Positions 36,892-45,873 of a stretch of 64,000 nucleotides of DNA are shown here, piece by piece. The stretch is from Thermomonospora catenispora (GTDB taxonomy: Bacteria > Actinomycetota > Actinomycetes > Streptosporangiales > Streptosporangiaceae). The stretch lies in NCBI RefSeq assembly GCF_006363815.1, contig NZ_RRYT01000018.1:42412-106411 (forward strand), read 5' to 3'. Numbering within the stretch: the stretch's first letter is position 1; each line of letters begins with the position of its first letter. Made by a program: the position numbers and the translations under genes. The notes under the pieces are model-generated. The model saw nothing but the letters and a program-made list of their open reading frames with translations, made no database searches and had not been told where the DNA came from.

Positions 36892-38060
36892 CGGTGTCCG
36901 ACGGGGAGCGGCTCGCCCGCGCCGCGTTGTGCGCAGTCGCCGAACCGGGCGAGGCGCTGCTGGGACGGCTGATCGATCGGCTCGGTCCGCAGGGGGCGCT
37001 GGCCGTCGTCCGCGGCACGGAGCCCGTCCCGGACGGCGTGCCGGTCACCGAGCGCGTCCGGACGAGGCTGGCCGCCTGGCGGGCCCGCCTCGACGACGCC
37101 GACCCCGAGGCCGATCTGGAGATCTGCGCACGGCTCGACGGCCGGATGATCTGTCCCGGCGACCCGGAGTGGCCCACGACCCTGGACGACCTGGGCGATC
37201 GCCGGCCGTACGCCCTGTGGCTGCGGGGCCGCGCCGACCTGCGCCACCGTTGTCTGCACGCCGTCGCGATCGTCGGCACCCGGGCGGCGTCCCCCTACGG
37301 GGTGCGGGTCGCCGCCGATCTGGGCGCCGAGCTGGCCGAGCGCGGCTGGACGGTGATCAGCGGCGGTGCGCTGGGCGTCGACGGCGCGGCCCATCGGGGG
37401 GCGCTGGCCGCGGACGGGTGGACGATCGCCGTCCTCGCGGGCGGGGTGGACCGCTTCTACCCGTCCCGTCACGAGGCGCTGTTCAGGGAGATCATCGAGC
37501 AGGGTCTGCTGGTCGGCGAGTGCCCGCCCGGCACCGACCCCGGCCGGCTCCGCTTCCTGATCCGCAACCGTCTCATCGCCGCCTTGGCGCGCGGCACCGT
37601 GGTGGTCGAGGCCGCCGCACGCAGCGGGGCCCTCAACACCGCCGCCCACGCCCGGCGGCTGGGCCGTCCTCTGATGGCGGTGCCGGGTCCCGTCGACTCC
37701 CCGACCTCCGTCGGCTGTCACAAGCTGCTGCGCGAGGTCCCGCCCGCCCGGTGCGTGACCGGCTCGGCCGAGGTGCTCGAGGAGGTCGGCGCCATCGGGG
37801 CCGATCTGGCCCCCGTCCCCCAGGGCCCCGTCCTCCCCTTCGACGCCCTGGACCCCACCACCCGCGCCGTCCTGGAGGCCCTGCCCGCGCGGGGCTCCGC
37901 CGGTCCCGCCCGGATCGCCGTGCGGGCCGGAGTCGACCTTCCCACCGCCACGGGCCGGCTGGGCCAGCTGGCGGCCGCCGGTTTCGTGGAGCGCACCCGG
38001 ACCGGCTGGCGGCTCAGCCGTTCCGCGGGTCCCCGCCTCTCCTCCCGCCGGCCTCCGTGA
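36888..38060 (+). CDS. dprA: DNA-processing protein DprA
   Basis: A 390-residue DprA. The Rossmann-like core has VAIVGTRAASPYGVRVAADL, ISGGALGVDGAAHRGAL, IVVLAGG-like IAVLAGGVDRFYP and EAAARSGALNTAAHA. A C-terminal winged helix (LDPTTRAVLEALPARGSAG) completes it. DprA binds ssDNA and loads RecA during transformation; its wide presence in non-competent actinomycetes points to recombination in general. ATG at 36888 overlaps the comM stop by ATGA. Last gene of the operon; 285 bases of non-coding DNA separate it from the convergent DUF2469 gene. Confidence 0.95.
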   Translation: MTVSDGERLARAALCAVAEPGEALLGRLIDRLGPQGALAVVRGTEPVPDGVPVTERVRTRLAAWRARLDDADPEADLEICARLDGRMICPGDPEWPTTLDDLGDRRPYALWLRGRADLRHRCLHAVAIVGTRAASPYGVRVAADLGAELAERGWTVISGGALGVDGAAHRGALAADGWTIAVLAGGVDRFYPSRHEALFREIIEQGLLVGECPPGTDPGRLRFLIRNRLIAALARGTVVVEAAARSGALNTAAHARRLGRPLMAVPGPVDSPTSVGCHKLLREVPPARCVTGSAEVLEEVGAIGADLAPVPQGPVLPFDALDPTTRAVLEALPARGSAGPARIAVRAGVDLPTATGRLGQLAAAGFVERTRTGWRLSRSAGPRLSSRRPP

Positions 38061-38344
38061 TCCCCGGCGGGGTCCCCCGTCGTCGGGTCGGCCGCCGGAC
38101 GTCCGTCGTGCCCGGGCGACACCCCCGTGCCCGAACCGCGCCTCCGCGCCCGGGTCGCACCGGCGGGACACCGGGTCCGTTCCCCGGGTGACGGCGGTCG
38201 CCGGGGGAGGGGCCGGGGCGGGGCCGTCGAGGGGAGGCGACGCCGCTCCGTGGAGGGTGCCGCCCGGTCTCCGGAGGCGTCGGGTCCGGTCTTCGCGACG
38301 GTCCGGCGGACCGGGCGGGGTCGGGCGGGCGCCGGGCGCCGGGG

Positions 38345-38659
38345 TCAGGTGCCGGTGGGAAGCTCCAGGTCGGCCTTGGGCAGCTCTTCGATGTTGACGT
38401 CCTTGAAGGTGACCACGCGAACGCTCTTGACGAACCGGGCGGGGCGGTACATGTCCCACACCCAGGCGTCCTGCATGGTGACCTCGAAGAAGACCTCGCC
38501 GTTCTCCGCGTTGCGGACCTGGAGGTCGACGGAGTTGGTCAGGTAGAAGCGGCGCTCGGTCTCCACCACGTAGGTGAACAGGCCGACCACATCGCGGTAT
38601 TCGCGATAGAGCTGCAGCTCCATCTCGGTCTCGTAATTCTCGAGATCCTCTGCGCTCAC
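38345..38659 (-). CDS. DUF2469 family protein
   Basis: A 104-residue conserved actinobacterial protein. SAEDLENYETEMELQLYREY and RDVVGLFTYVVETERRFYL are unmistakable, followed by DVNIEELPKADLELPTGT. No function is established, but the family is nearly universal in Actinobacteria and always near rnhB. The GTG at 38659 overlaps the rnhB stop (GTGA) and has GGGAGGGAG upstream, so it is coupled to rnhB. Confidence 0.93.
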   Translation of the reverse strand: MSAEDLENYETEMELQLYREYRDVVGLFTYVVETERRFYLTNSVDLQVRNAENGEVFFEVTMQDAWVWDMYRPARFVKSVRVVTFKDVNIEELPKADLELPTGT

Positions 38660-39357
38660 GCTCGCGCTCCCTCCCCCGCCAGGTCGAACACGTCGGCCTG
38701 CGCTCCATTGTTCCGCACGCGGGCCACGTTCACGAACGACAGGCGGTGTTCGGGACATGGGCCGTGAGCTGCGAGAGCGGCCGCGTGCGCGCGGGTGATG
38801 TAGCCCTTGTGGTCGGCGAATCCGTACTGGGGGTAGCGCTCGTGCAACCGCGTCATCAGCCTGTCCCGGGTGACCTTGGCGATGATCGAGGCGGCCGCGA
38901 CGCACGCCGCGACCCGGTCCCCCTTGGGCACGGCCAGCGCCGGCACCTCCAGGCCGGGGACCCGGAAGCCGTCGCTGAGCACGTACTCCGGCCGGACCGT
39001 CAGCCCCGCCAACGCGCGGCGCATGCCGGTGATGTTGCACCGGTGCAGCCCGATCCGGTCGATGTCGTGCCGGGGGACGATCACCGCGGTCCACGCCACG
39101 GCCCGTTCGACGATGTCCGCGTACAGCTCCTCCCGGCGCCCCGGCGTCAGCAGTTTGGAGTCGGCCAGCCCGTCGATCACGCCCCGCCGCCCGCTCGGCA
39201 GGATCACCGCCCCGACCACCAGCGGCCCCGCGCATGCGCCGCGCCCGGCCTCGTCCACCCCCGCCACCGGCGCGAACCCGGCATGCCCCAGGGCACGCTC
39301 GAGCCCGTACAGTCCCGCGTCGCGGCGGGGGGTGAACCGGAGCGGACGCCTCATCAT
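38656..39357 (-). CDS. rnhB: Ribonuclease HII
   Basis: A 233-residue RNase HII that removes single ribonucleotides and RNA primers from DNA. The active-site start VAGVDEAGRGACAGPLVVGA places Asp35 and Glu36, and KGDRVAACVAAASIIAKVTR supplies the third acidic/lysine region. GFADHKGYITRAHAAAL is typical of the C-terminal part. The start MMRRPLRF at 39357 has no good ribosome site, so the next ATG (39354) is equally possible. It follows lepB after a 513-bp gap and precedes DUF2469, the usual actinobacterial order. Confidence 0.95.
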   Translation of the reverse strand: MMRRPLRFTPRRDAGLYGLERALGHAGFAPVAGVDEAGRGACAGPLVVGAVILPSGRRGVIDGLADSKLLTPGRREELYADIVERAVAWTAVIVPRHDIDRIGLHRCNITGMRRALAGLTVRPEYVLSDGFRVPGLEVPALAVPKGDRVAACVAAASIIAKVTRDRLMTRLHERYPQYGFADHKGYITRAHAAALAAHGPCPEHRLSFVNVARVRNNGAQADVFDLAGEGARA

Positions 39358-39870
39358 GCACCGAAGCGTACGTTCTGCCGGCGCCTCCTGCAGCGGGGTT
39401 CTCCCCTCCCTCCCACAGGTCCTCCCCGGTCCCCTCCGTCCCGCGTCCCGCCGTCGTCGCCTCTCCCTCCCGACGGCGGGCACCGGCGCCCGTGCAGGCC
39501 GGTCGCGGACGTCCCCTCGACGATCACCGGCGTGGGGCGGTGGGCGCCGGTGGTCCGCACGGGCCGGTCGGGGACGGCCCCTCCGGCGATCGTCGGCGCG
39601 CGGGCGGCGGATCGGCCGAGCCGCGCAACGCCGCGAGGCCGCCCCGGGGCGTGCCGGAAGGGGCGCGAGGCCGGTCCCGGAGCCATGACGGAAACGTGAC
39701 GGAAGGGAGCACGGGGGCGGCCGGGTCACGCCGGGAAGAGGCGTGCGCAAGCGGGTCGGCGCCCGCTCACGCCGAGGGCGCCGGCCGCCGGAGGACCCGC
39801 CGAGGGGACGTGCGCCCAGCGGGCGCGCTCCGGCTCCGATCCGGCGATCGTGCGGCCGTCGGTCCGGCCG
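39358..39870. other. 513-bp intergenic stretch with an imperfect 44-bp direct repeat
   Basis: Between rnhB and lepB. Two related copies, roughly 39490-39533 and 39556-39602, share GGCCGGTC, GGAC, CCCCTC and CGGCG blocks at matching spacing with about four in five bases alike. No credible gene was found; frames here are Arg-rich noise. The rnhB promoter probably lies in it. Confidence 0.5.
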
Positions 39871-40968
39871 TCACCCGCGGCGCCGCAGGCGCAGCCGGCG
39901 GTGGAGCCAGGTGAGCGGGAGCGCGCCGACGAACCCCAGGGCCAGCGGAGCGGCGGGGAGGAGGGTGGAGGCGGCGCTGAGGGCGGGCTGCTTGAAGGTC
40001 TCGGGGATGGGCAGGGTGCCGATCCGGTCGAGGGGCCACACGACGACGAAGGCGCGGCCGATGACCCGGTTCTCGGGGATGGCGCCGCCGCCGGGGTCGC
40101 CGCGGTGCTGGCGGGAGTCGTAGGAGACCTCGCGATGGTCGCCCATCACCCACAGGCTGCCGGGCTGGACGGTGACGTCGAACGGCTCCTCGGAAGGCTT
40201 GTTCTGCTCGCCCGTGACGGGGTCGGTGTACAGGTAGGAGGACTCGTCCAGGGGGACGCCGTTGACGGTCATCCGGCCCTGGGCGTCGCAGCACGCGATG
40301 CGGTCGCCGGGGATGCCGATGACCCGTTTGATGTAGTCCTTCTCCCCGGGCACGACGCCGAACGCGTTGCCGACCCACCGCGCGACGCGGGCGACGGGGT
40401 TGGAGGGCTCGGGGACCTCGACCTCGCTGTTCCAGGAGTCCAGGCCGTTGAAGACCACGATGTCGCCGCGCTTGACGTCACGGGTGCGGTAAACGAGCTT
40501 GTTCACCAGCACCCGGTCACCGATCTGCAGGGTGTTCTCCATCGATGCGGACGGGATGTAGAACGCCTGCACCGCGAACGCCTTGATGAGCAGGGCGAGG
40601 ATCAGGGCGACGCCGACCAGGATCGGCAGCTCTTTCCAAAATGAGCCCTGCTTTTTGTCCTTTTCTTTGCCCTTGGAGCCGGAATCAGAACTTGAGCCCG
40701 AATCTGAGTCCGAATCGGAGTCGTCGCGGGAGGACTTCGCCTCGCCCGCCCGGTCGTCGAGGTCGTCGGCCTCGGACCGGGCGGTCCCGTCGGCCGACCG
40801 GCCGTCGCCGGAGGCGGAGTCGGGCTCGGCCTCCCTCCCGGCCTCGGGAGCGGCGGGCGCATCGGCCCGATCGGCGGCATCCTCACCAGGGGTCACGGTC
40901 TGCTTCTCGTCGGGCACCGCGCCCTCGGCCTCCGAACGCACGTTTCTCCGATCGTCCTCGTCAGTCAT
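39871..40968 (-). CDS. lepB: Signal peptidase I with long acidic N-terminal extension
   Basis: A 365-residue type I signal peptidase that removes Sec and Tat signal peptides. A cytoplasmic, Asp/Glu/Ser-rich low-complexity region of about 105 residues (with DDSDSDSDSGSSSDSGSKG) precedes a membrane helix (ELPILVGVALILALLIKAFA). The nucleophile Ser142 is in IPSASMENTL and the general-base Lys214 in KDYIKRVIG. GDHREVSYDSRQHG-type box E (GDHREVSYDSRQHRGDPGGG) is present. A second hydrophobic segment near the C-terminus is typical of the actinobacterial form. ATG at 40968 is used; a TTG one codon earlier is open. The extension is longer than in most homologs. Confidence 0.94.
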   Translation of the reverse strand: MTDEDDRRNVRSEAEGAVPDEKQTVTPGEDAADRADAPAAPEAGREAEPDSASGDGRSADGTARSEADDLDDRAGEAKSSRDDSDSDSDSGSSSDSGSKGKEKDKKQGSFWKELPILVGVALILALLIKAFAVQAFYIPSASMENTLQIGDRVLVNKLVYRTRDVKRGDIVVFNGLDSWNSEVEVPEPSNPVARVARWVGNAFGVVPGEKDYIKRVIGIPGDRIACCDAQGRMTVNGVPLDESSYLYTDPVTGEQNKPSEEPFDVTVQPGSLWVMGDHREVSYDSRQHRGDPGGGAIPENRVIGRAFVVVWPLDRIGTLPIPETFKQPALSAASTLLPAAPLALGFVGALPLTWLHRRLRLRRRG

Positions 40969-41071
40969 CAAGGCGAGCCTATAGCGTGCCGTCGCCGGCG
41001 GCTTTCAGCGGCGCCGTGTCGTGGAAACGAGAATCCGTCCCGTCGACACGGGCTTGACCAAGACACTGAAC

Positions 41072-41100
41072 GCCCCGGGCACCGTACAGGTTCCCGGGGC
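41072..41100 (-). terminator. Hairpin between rplS and lepB
   Basis: GCCCCGGG (41072-41079) pairs with CCCGGGGC (41093-41100), with a further three-base inner pairing. It lies 42 bases past the rplS stop on the minus strand and is followed by GTTCAGTGTC, only weakly T-rich. Confidence 0.5.
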
Positions 41101-41141
41101 ATCGCCGAGAGGGCCGCGGCGAGGTCGCGCGGCCCGCCGGC

Positions 41142-41492
41142 TCAGGACTCCCGACGCTCCTTGATGCGAGCGGCCTTGCCGCGCAGGTTGCGCAGGTAGT
41201 ACAGCTTGGCGCGGCGAACGTCGCCGCGGGTGACGACCTCGATCTTCTCGATCGAAGGGCTGTGGACCGGGAACGTGCGCTCCACGCCGACGCCGTAGCT
41301 GACCTTGCGGACGGTGAAGGTCTCCCGAATGCCGCCGCCCTGCCGGCGGATCACCACACCCTGGAAGACCTGGATCCGGCTCCGGTTGCCCTCGGTGACG
41401 CGGACGTGCACCTTCAGCGTGTCGCCCGGACGGAAGTCCGGGACGTCGGCACGCATCGCGGCCTTCTCGATCTCCTGGATCAGGGTGTGCAT
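41142..41492 (-). CDS. rplS: 50S ribosomal protein L19 (bL19)
   Basis: A 116-residue bL19. [40 protein letters not shown] and [20 protein letters not shown] cover the conserved core. [19 protein letters not shown] is the basic C-terminus. The ATG at 41492 begins [10 protein letters not shown] with GAGGAAA upstream. It is the last gene of rpsP-khpA-rimM-trmD-rplS, the order found in most Gram-positives, although 133 bases separate it from trmD, which leaves room for an extra promoter. Confidence 0.97.
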   Translation of the reverse strand: MHTLIQEIEKAAMRADVPDFRPGDTLKVHVRVTEGNRSRIQVFQGVVIRRQGGGIRETFTVRKVSYGVGVERTFPVHSPSIEKIEVVTRGDVRRAKLYYLRNLRGKAARIKERRES

Positions 41493-41625
41493 GACAGCGG
41501 TTTCCTCGTCGTCGCAAGCCGGCATCGAGAGGCCCCGAGCGCAGCGTGCCGGGGCGTCGCGCCGTGCAGAGTGGATCGTGCTTCGTGGAAGTCATCAGGC
41601 GGCCCGGGCATGGGGCGCCGACGCT

Positions 41626-42510
41626 TTAGTCTGCCACAGGTCCGCCGTCGATCGGCAATCCGGCCTCGGCGAGCACCTGCCGGTCGCGTTCGTCCAGCTG
41701 CCGCGGATCGAGCGAGGCGGCCAGGTCGGGACGGTTGGCGACGGTGCGCCGCAGCGCCTGGTCGCGCCGCCAGCGGGCGATCGCCCCGTGGTTGCCCGAC
41801 AGCAGCACCTCCGGGACGGCGCGGCCCCGCCACACCGGCGGCTTGGTGTAGACGGGCCCCTCCAGCAGCGCCTGCATGGCGCCGGGGGCGAACGAGTCGT
41901 CGGCGACCGACGCCGCGTTCCCCAGCACGCCGGGTACCAGCCGGCCGACCGCCTCCACGATGACCAGCACCGCGGCCTCTCCCCCGGCCAGCACGTAGTC
42001 GCCGATGGAGACCTCGTCCACCCGCATCCGGGCGCGGGCCTCCTCCACGACCCGGGCGTCGATGCCCTCGTACCGTCCGCAGGCGAAGATCAGCCAGGGC
42101 TCGGCGGCCAGTTCCACCGCCATCGCCTGGGTGAACGGCCGTCCGCTCGGCGTCGGCACGATCAGCCTCGGCGTCGGGCCGGCCGCGGCGGAGTCCTCGG
42201 AGTCCTCCGCCCGCCCGGCGGGTCCGCCGGTCTCCGGCGACGCCCCTCCGGTCCGTTCGGGCTCGGCCGGGGGGCCGGCGGGCGGAGGAGCGACGGCGTC
42301 GAGGGCCTCCCCCCAGGGGTCGGGCTTCATGACCATGCCGGGGCCGCCGCCGTAGGGGGTGTCGTCGACGGTGCGGTGACGGTCGTGGGTCCACTGCCGG
42401 AGATCGTGGACGTGCACCTCGATGAGCCCGCGGCGGCGGGCCTTGCCCAGCAGGGAGAGGTCCAGCGGGGCGAAGTAGTCGGGGAAGATCGTGATGATGT
42501 CGAGGCGCAT
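41626..42510 (-). CDS. trmD: tRNA (guanine37-N1)-methyltransferase with low-complexity insert
   Basis: A 294-residue SPOUT enzyme that methylates G37 of tRNAs reading CNN codons and prevents frameshifting. [20 protein letters not shown] opens it, [20 protein letters not shown] is conserved, and the knot region has [12 protein letters not shown] and [29 protein letters not shown] closes it. Residues about 75-114 are a Pro/Ala/Glu/Gly-rich insert between these parts, making it roughly 45 residues longer than usual. Insert of this kind is known in some high-GC actinomycete TrmD proteins. It sits 3 bases from rimM. Confidence 0.96.
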   Translation of the reverse strand: MRLDIITIFPDYFAPLDLSLLGKARRRGLIEVHVHDLRQWTHDRHRTVDDTPYGGGPGMVMKPDPWGEALDAVAPPPAGPPAEPERTGGASPETGGPAGRAEDSEDSAAAGPTPRLIVPTPSGRPFTQAMAVELAAEPWLIFACGRYEGIDARVVEEARARMRVDEVSIGDYVLAGGEAAVLVIVEAVGRLVPGVLGNAASVADDSFAPGAMQALLEGPVYTKPPVWRGRAVPEVLLSGNHGAIARWRRDQALRRTVANRPDLAASLDPRQLDERDRQVLAEAGLPIDGGPVAD

Positions 42511-42513
42511 GGG

Positions 42514-43038
42514 TCAGGACTCCCAGGCCTCGTCCAGCAGGCCGGGAGGCGGATCGACGACGATGCGGCCCCCGTCCAGGTCCACCTCGGGGACGAGGGC
42601 GGCGACGAACGGGACCATGGCCTCCTCGCCGTTCTCCCGGCGGATCACCAGCAGGTCCTGGCCGTAGTGGCGGATCTCGGTGACGGCGCCCACCGTCTCG
42701 CCGCCGGTGGTCACCACCGTCAGCCCCACCAGCTGGTGGTCGAGGAACTCGTCGGGATCCTCGGGCGGGGGGAGCTCGTCGGCGTCGACGACCAGCCACG
42801 TGCCGCGCAGCTGCTCGGCGGCGGTCCGGTCGTCGACGCCGGTGAAGCGCAGGAGCAGACGCCCGGAGTGCCAGCGGGCGCGTTCCACCGTGAGCGGACC
42901 GGCCTCCTCGGGGTCGGTGGCGAGCACGGTGCCCGGTGCGAACCGTCCGTCGGGATCATCGGTCCGCACGTCCACCACGACCTCGCCGCGCACACCGTGC
43001 GCTCGGCCGATCCGGCCGACCGCGATCTGGTCGCTCAC
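42514..43038 (-). CDS. rimM: 16S rRNA processing protein RimM
   Basis: A 174-residue 30S assembly factor that binds S19 and aids maturation of the 16S 3-prime domain. The N-terminal VAVGRIGRAHGVRGEVVV-type start (QIAVGRIGRAHGVRGEVVVD) and a C-terminal PRC-barrel (EFLDHQLVGLTVVTTGGETV then GAVTEIRHYGQDLLVI) are clear. Length is normal. Start ATG at 43038. trmD begins 3 bases after its stop, and khpA ends 51 bases before its start, so it is internal to the rpsP operon. Confidence 0.96.
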   Translation of the reverse strand: MSDQIAVGRIGRAHGVRGEVVVDVRTDDPDGRFAPGTVLATDPEEAGPLTVERARWHSGRLLLRFTGVDDRTAAEQLRGTWLVVDADELPPPEDPDEFLDHQLVGLTVVTTGGETVGAVTEIRHYGQDLLVIRRENGEEAMVPFVAALVPEVDLDGGRIVVDPPPGLLDEAWES

Positions 43039-43089
43039 CGGTCTACGCCGCCTGCGGACGAATCGGAACGGACGTCGGAGCGGGCACGC

Positions 43090-43332
43090 TCAGCGGACCT
43101 CGTTGAGGTCGAGCAGGTCGACGCGCACGTGCCGGCCGCCGGACAGGCCTCCGATCACCGTGCGCAGGGCCTTGGCGGTGCGCCCGTTGCGGCCGATGAC
43201 CTTGCCGAGGTCGTCGGGGTGCACCCGCACCTCCAGGACCCGGCCGCCCTTGATCCGGCGGGGCCGCACCCGGACGTCGTCCGGGTGCTCGACGATCCCG
43301 CGGACCAGGTGCTCGAGCGCTTCTTCGAGCAC
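43090..43332 (-). CDS. khpA: KH-domain RNA-binding protein KhpA
   Basis: An 80-residue single KH domain. The GKVIGRNGRTAKALRTVI segment includes the GxxG loop (GRNG) that grips RNA, and LEVRVHPDDLGK precedes it. KhpA pairs with KhpB in Gram-positives and affects cell elongation and small-RNA control. It lies 1 base after rpsP, in its usual place between rpsP and rimM. Small size and start (ATG at 43332) match the family. Confidence 0.94.
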   Translation of the reverse strand: MLEEALEHLVRGIVEHPDDVRVRPRRIKGGRVLEVRVHPDDLGKVIGRNGRTAKALRTVIGGLSGGRHVRVDLLDLNEVR

Positions 43333-43333
43333 G

Positions 43334-43780
43334 TCAGCCCTCGCTCTTGGCGTCGTCGGCCGAGTCGGCCTTGGACTTGGACTTGGACTCGCCCTTCTTC
43401 TTGGACTTGGGCGTGGTGGCGGGGGCCTCGTCCTCCTGCATGGCGGACTTGACGGCGGCCTCGTAGAGGGCCTTGCGGTCCGGCTTGGGCTCGGCCACCT
43501 TGAGCGTGCCCTCGGCCCCCGGCTCGCCCTTGAACTTCTGCCAGTCGCCGGTGATCTTGAGGAGCTTCAGCACCGGCTCGGTCGGCTGCGCGCCGACGCC
43601 CAGCCAGTACTGCACCCGCTCGGAGTCCACCTCGATCAGCGAGGGCTCCTCCTTGGGGTGGTACTTGCCGATCTCCTCGATGGCCCGGCCGTCACGCTTG
43701 GTGCGGGCATCGGCGACGATGATCCGGTACTGCGGATTCCGGATCTTCCCCAGACGCTTGAGCTTGATCTTGACTGCCAC
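43334..43780 (-). CDS. rpsP: 30S ribosomal protein S16 (bS16)
   Basis: A 148-residue bS16. [20 protein letters not shown] and [20 protein letters not shown] are the conserved core, then [20 protein letters not shown]. The last 45 residues are a Lys/Ser/Ala-rich extension ([18 protein letters not shown]) typical of high-GC actinobacteria. The start is the GTG at 43780, which gives the standard MAVKIKL N-terminus. It heads the rpsP-khpA-rimM-trmD-rplS operon; ffh ends about 320 bases upstream on the same strand. Confidence 0.96.
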   Translation of the reverse strand: MAVKIKLKRLGKIRNPQYRIIVADARTKRDGRAIEEIGKYHPKEEPSLIEVDSERVQYWLGVGAQPTEPVLKLLKITGDWQKFKGEPGAEGTLKVAEPKPDRKALYEAAVKSAMQEDEAPATTPKSKKKGESKSKSKADSADDAKSEG

Positions 43781-44015
43781 GGGTGTGGTGCTCTCCAGAT
43801 TCACAGATGCTGAGCGGTCCCGCACCAGGTGGGGATACCGCTGCCGGCCGCTCAATGGACTCCGGGCGCCAGGACATGAGAGGGCGCCTGGCGATACCGG
43901 GTTTCCAGCTCGCCATTCTGCCAGACGATCCGCCCGAGGGTGCAATCGATCAGCGGCCCCGGGGAACGGGTCGCCCGGTCCGGGCCCCCGCCGCCGAGAC
44001 GGCCGCGACCGGCGC

Positions 44016-44050
44016 CCCGTCCCGGCGGCCCGCGTCGTCGCCGGGACGGG
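44016..44050 (-). terminator. Hairpin after ffh
   Basis: CCCGTCCCGGCG (44016-44027) and CGCCGGGACGGG (44039-44050) form a perfect 12-bp stem with an 11-nt loop, about 50 bases past the ffh stop. The 321-bp gap to rpsP also contains its promoter. No T tract follows, so termination is uncertain. Confidence 0.5.
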
Positions 44051-44101
44051 CCGCGGAGTGCGGCGGGACGGGGGCCGCGCGTCGGCCCGCGGCCGCGGGG
44101 A

Positions 44102-45661
44102 TCACTTCTTCTTGCGGGTCTGCAGCTTGCCGAGGTCGGGCATCTGGAAGCCGGGCGGGAGCTGGGCGGGCAGACCGCCGGGGAGCCCTCCGCCCAGGGC
44201 GGGGGGCAGCCCCTGCGGCATGGGCTGAGAGGCCCCCTGACCGCCGGAGCCCTTGGCGGACGCGGCGCGCTTGCGCGGGTCGCCGCTGCGCTGCCTGCCC
44301 TTCTTCTTGGCGTTCTTCTTGGCCTTGCGGCGGCCTCCGGGCATCCCGGGCAGCCCCATCCCGCTGGCCACCTGGCGCATCAGCTTCTGCGCCTCGAAGA
44401 ACCGGGTGACCAGGCTGTTGACCTCGCCGACGGTGGTGCCCGAGCCGGCCGCGATGCGCGCCCGCCGGGAACCGTTGATGATCTTGGGGTTGTTCCGCTC
44501 CTCCGGCGTCATCGAGCGGATGATGGCGGCGACCCGGTCCAGGTCCTTGTCGTCGATCTGGCGGATCTGATCGCGCATCTGGCCCATGCCGGGGAGCATG
44601 TTGAGCAGGTTCCCGATCGGCCCGAGCTTGCGGATCATCATCATCTGCTCGAGGAAGTCCTCGAGGGTGAAGTCCTCGCCCGAGGCGAACTTGGAGGTCA
44701 TCCGCTCGGCCTGCTGGGCGTCGAACGCCTTCTCGGCCTGCTCGATCAGGGTGAGGACGTCGCCCATGTCCAGGATCCGCCCGGCCATCCGGTCCGGGTG
44801 GAACAGGTCGAAGTCCTCGAGCTTCTCCCCGGTCGAGGCGAACATGATCGGCCGGCCGGTGATGTGCCGCACCGACAGCGCCGCACCGCCGCGGGCGTCG
44901 CCGTCCAGCTTGGTGAGCACCACGCCGTCGAAGCCGACGCCCTCCATGAACGCCTGGGCGGTGTTGACCGCGTCCTGGCCGACCATGGCGTCGACCACGA
45001 ACAGGATCTCGTCCGGCCGGACCGCGTCGCGGATGTCGATGGCCTGCTGCATCATCTCGGCGTCCACGCCGAGCCGGCCGGCGGTGTCGATGATGACCAC
45101 GTCGTGCTGGGCGTGCCGGGCCTGCTCGACCGAACGGCGCGCCACGTCCACCGGGTCGCCCACGCCGCTGCCCGGCTCGGGGGCGAACACCGGCACCCCG
45201 GCCCGTTCGCCCACCACCTGCAGCTGCTGGACGGCGTTGGGCCGCTGCAGGTCGGCCGCCACCAGCAGAGGGGTGTGCCCCTCCTCCTTGAGCCAGCGGG
45301 CCAGCTTGCCGGCCAGGGTGGTCTTGCCGGCGCCCTGCAGACCGGCCAGCATGATCACGGTCGGCGGGTGCTTGGCGAAGTTGATCCGGCGGGTCTCGCC
45401 GCCCAGGATCCGGATCAGCTCCTCGTTGACGATCTTGACGACCTGCTGCGCCGGGTTGAGCGCCTGGGACACCTCCGCGCCCAGCGCCCGTTCCTTGACG
45501 TGCGCGATGAAGTCCTTGACGACGGGCAGGGCCACGTCCGCCTCCAGCAGCGCGATGCGGATCTCGCGCATGGTGGCGTTGATGTCCGCTTCCGACAGCC
45601 TGCCCTTGCTGCGCAGCGAGGAGAAGACCGACGTCAGCCGGTCGGAGAGCGTCTCGAACAC
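44102..45661 (-). CDS. ffh: Signal recognition particle GTPase Ffh (SRP54)
   Basis: A 519-residue SRP54. The N domain starts FETLSDRLTSVFSSLRSKGR. The G domain has GLQGAGKTTLAGKLA, VVIIDTAGRLGVDAEMMQQA and VLTKLDGDARGGAAL. The Met-rich M domain (QMMMIRKLGPIGNLLNMLPG and GMGLPGMPGGRRKAKK) binds SRP RNA and signal peptides. The C-terminus is a Gly/Pro/Lys-rich tail. It targets ribosomes making membrane proteins to FtsY, encoded at 50608. Start is the GTG at 45661 (VFETLS); codons upstream are not conserved. The SRP RNA gene is not in the window. Confidence 0.97.
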   Translation of the reverse strand: MFETLSDRLTSVFSSLRSKGRLSEADINATMREIRIALLEADVALPVVKDFIAHVKERALGAEVSQALNPAQQVVKIVNEELIRILGGETRRINFAKHPPTVIMLAGLQGAGKTTLAGKLARWLKEEGHTPLLVAADLQRPNAVQQLQVVGERAGVPVFAPEPGSGVGDPVDVARRSVEQARHAQHDVVIIDTAGRLGVDAEMMQQAIDIRDAVRPDEILFVVDAMVGQDAVNTAQAFMEGVGFDGVVLTKLDGDARGGAALSVRHITGRPIMFASTGEKLEDFDLFHPDRMAGRILDMGDVLTLIEQAEKAFDAQQAERMTSKFASGEDFTLEDFLEQMMMIRKLGPIGNLLNMLPGMGQMRDQIRQIDDKDLDRVAAIIRSMTPEERNNPKIINGSRRARIAAGSGTTVGEVNSLVTRFFEAQKLMRQVASGMGLPGMPGGRRKAKKNAKKKGRQRSGDPRKRAASAKGSGGQGASQPMPQGLPPALGGGLPGGLPAQLPPGFQMPDLGKLQTRKKK

Positions 45662-45873
45662 GTGTGCGACCCGTCCTAGGATTTTCTCGTCGGAACCCGT
45701 TTCAGGGTATCGAGGATTCGCCTCGGACCGTCCTGGGCGGGGCCGGACGCCCCGGGCGCGCGTCCCCGCCTCGCCCTCTCCGGCCCTCTTCCCGGCCGCC
45801 CCCGGCGCCGGGCGGCCCGCCCGCGCCGTCCCGGCCGGCGCCGCCCGAGGCCGTGGCCGGTCGGGCGCGGCGG

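Noticed and set aside
39492..39914. A 140-codon open frame between rnhB and lepB
   Set aside because: It overlaps the lepB end, is Arg/Gly-rich and has no recognisable motif.
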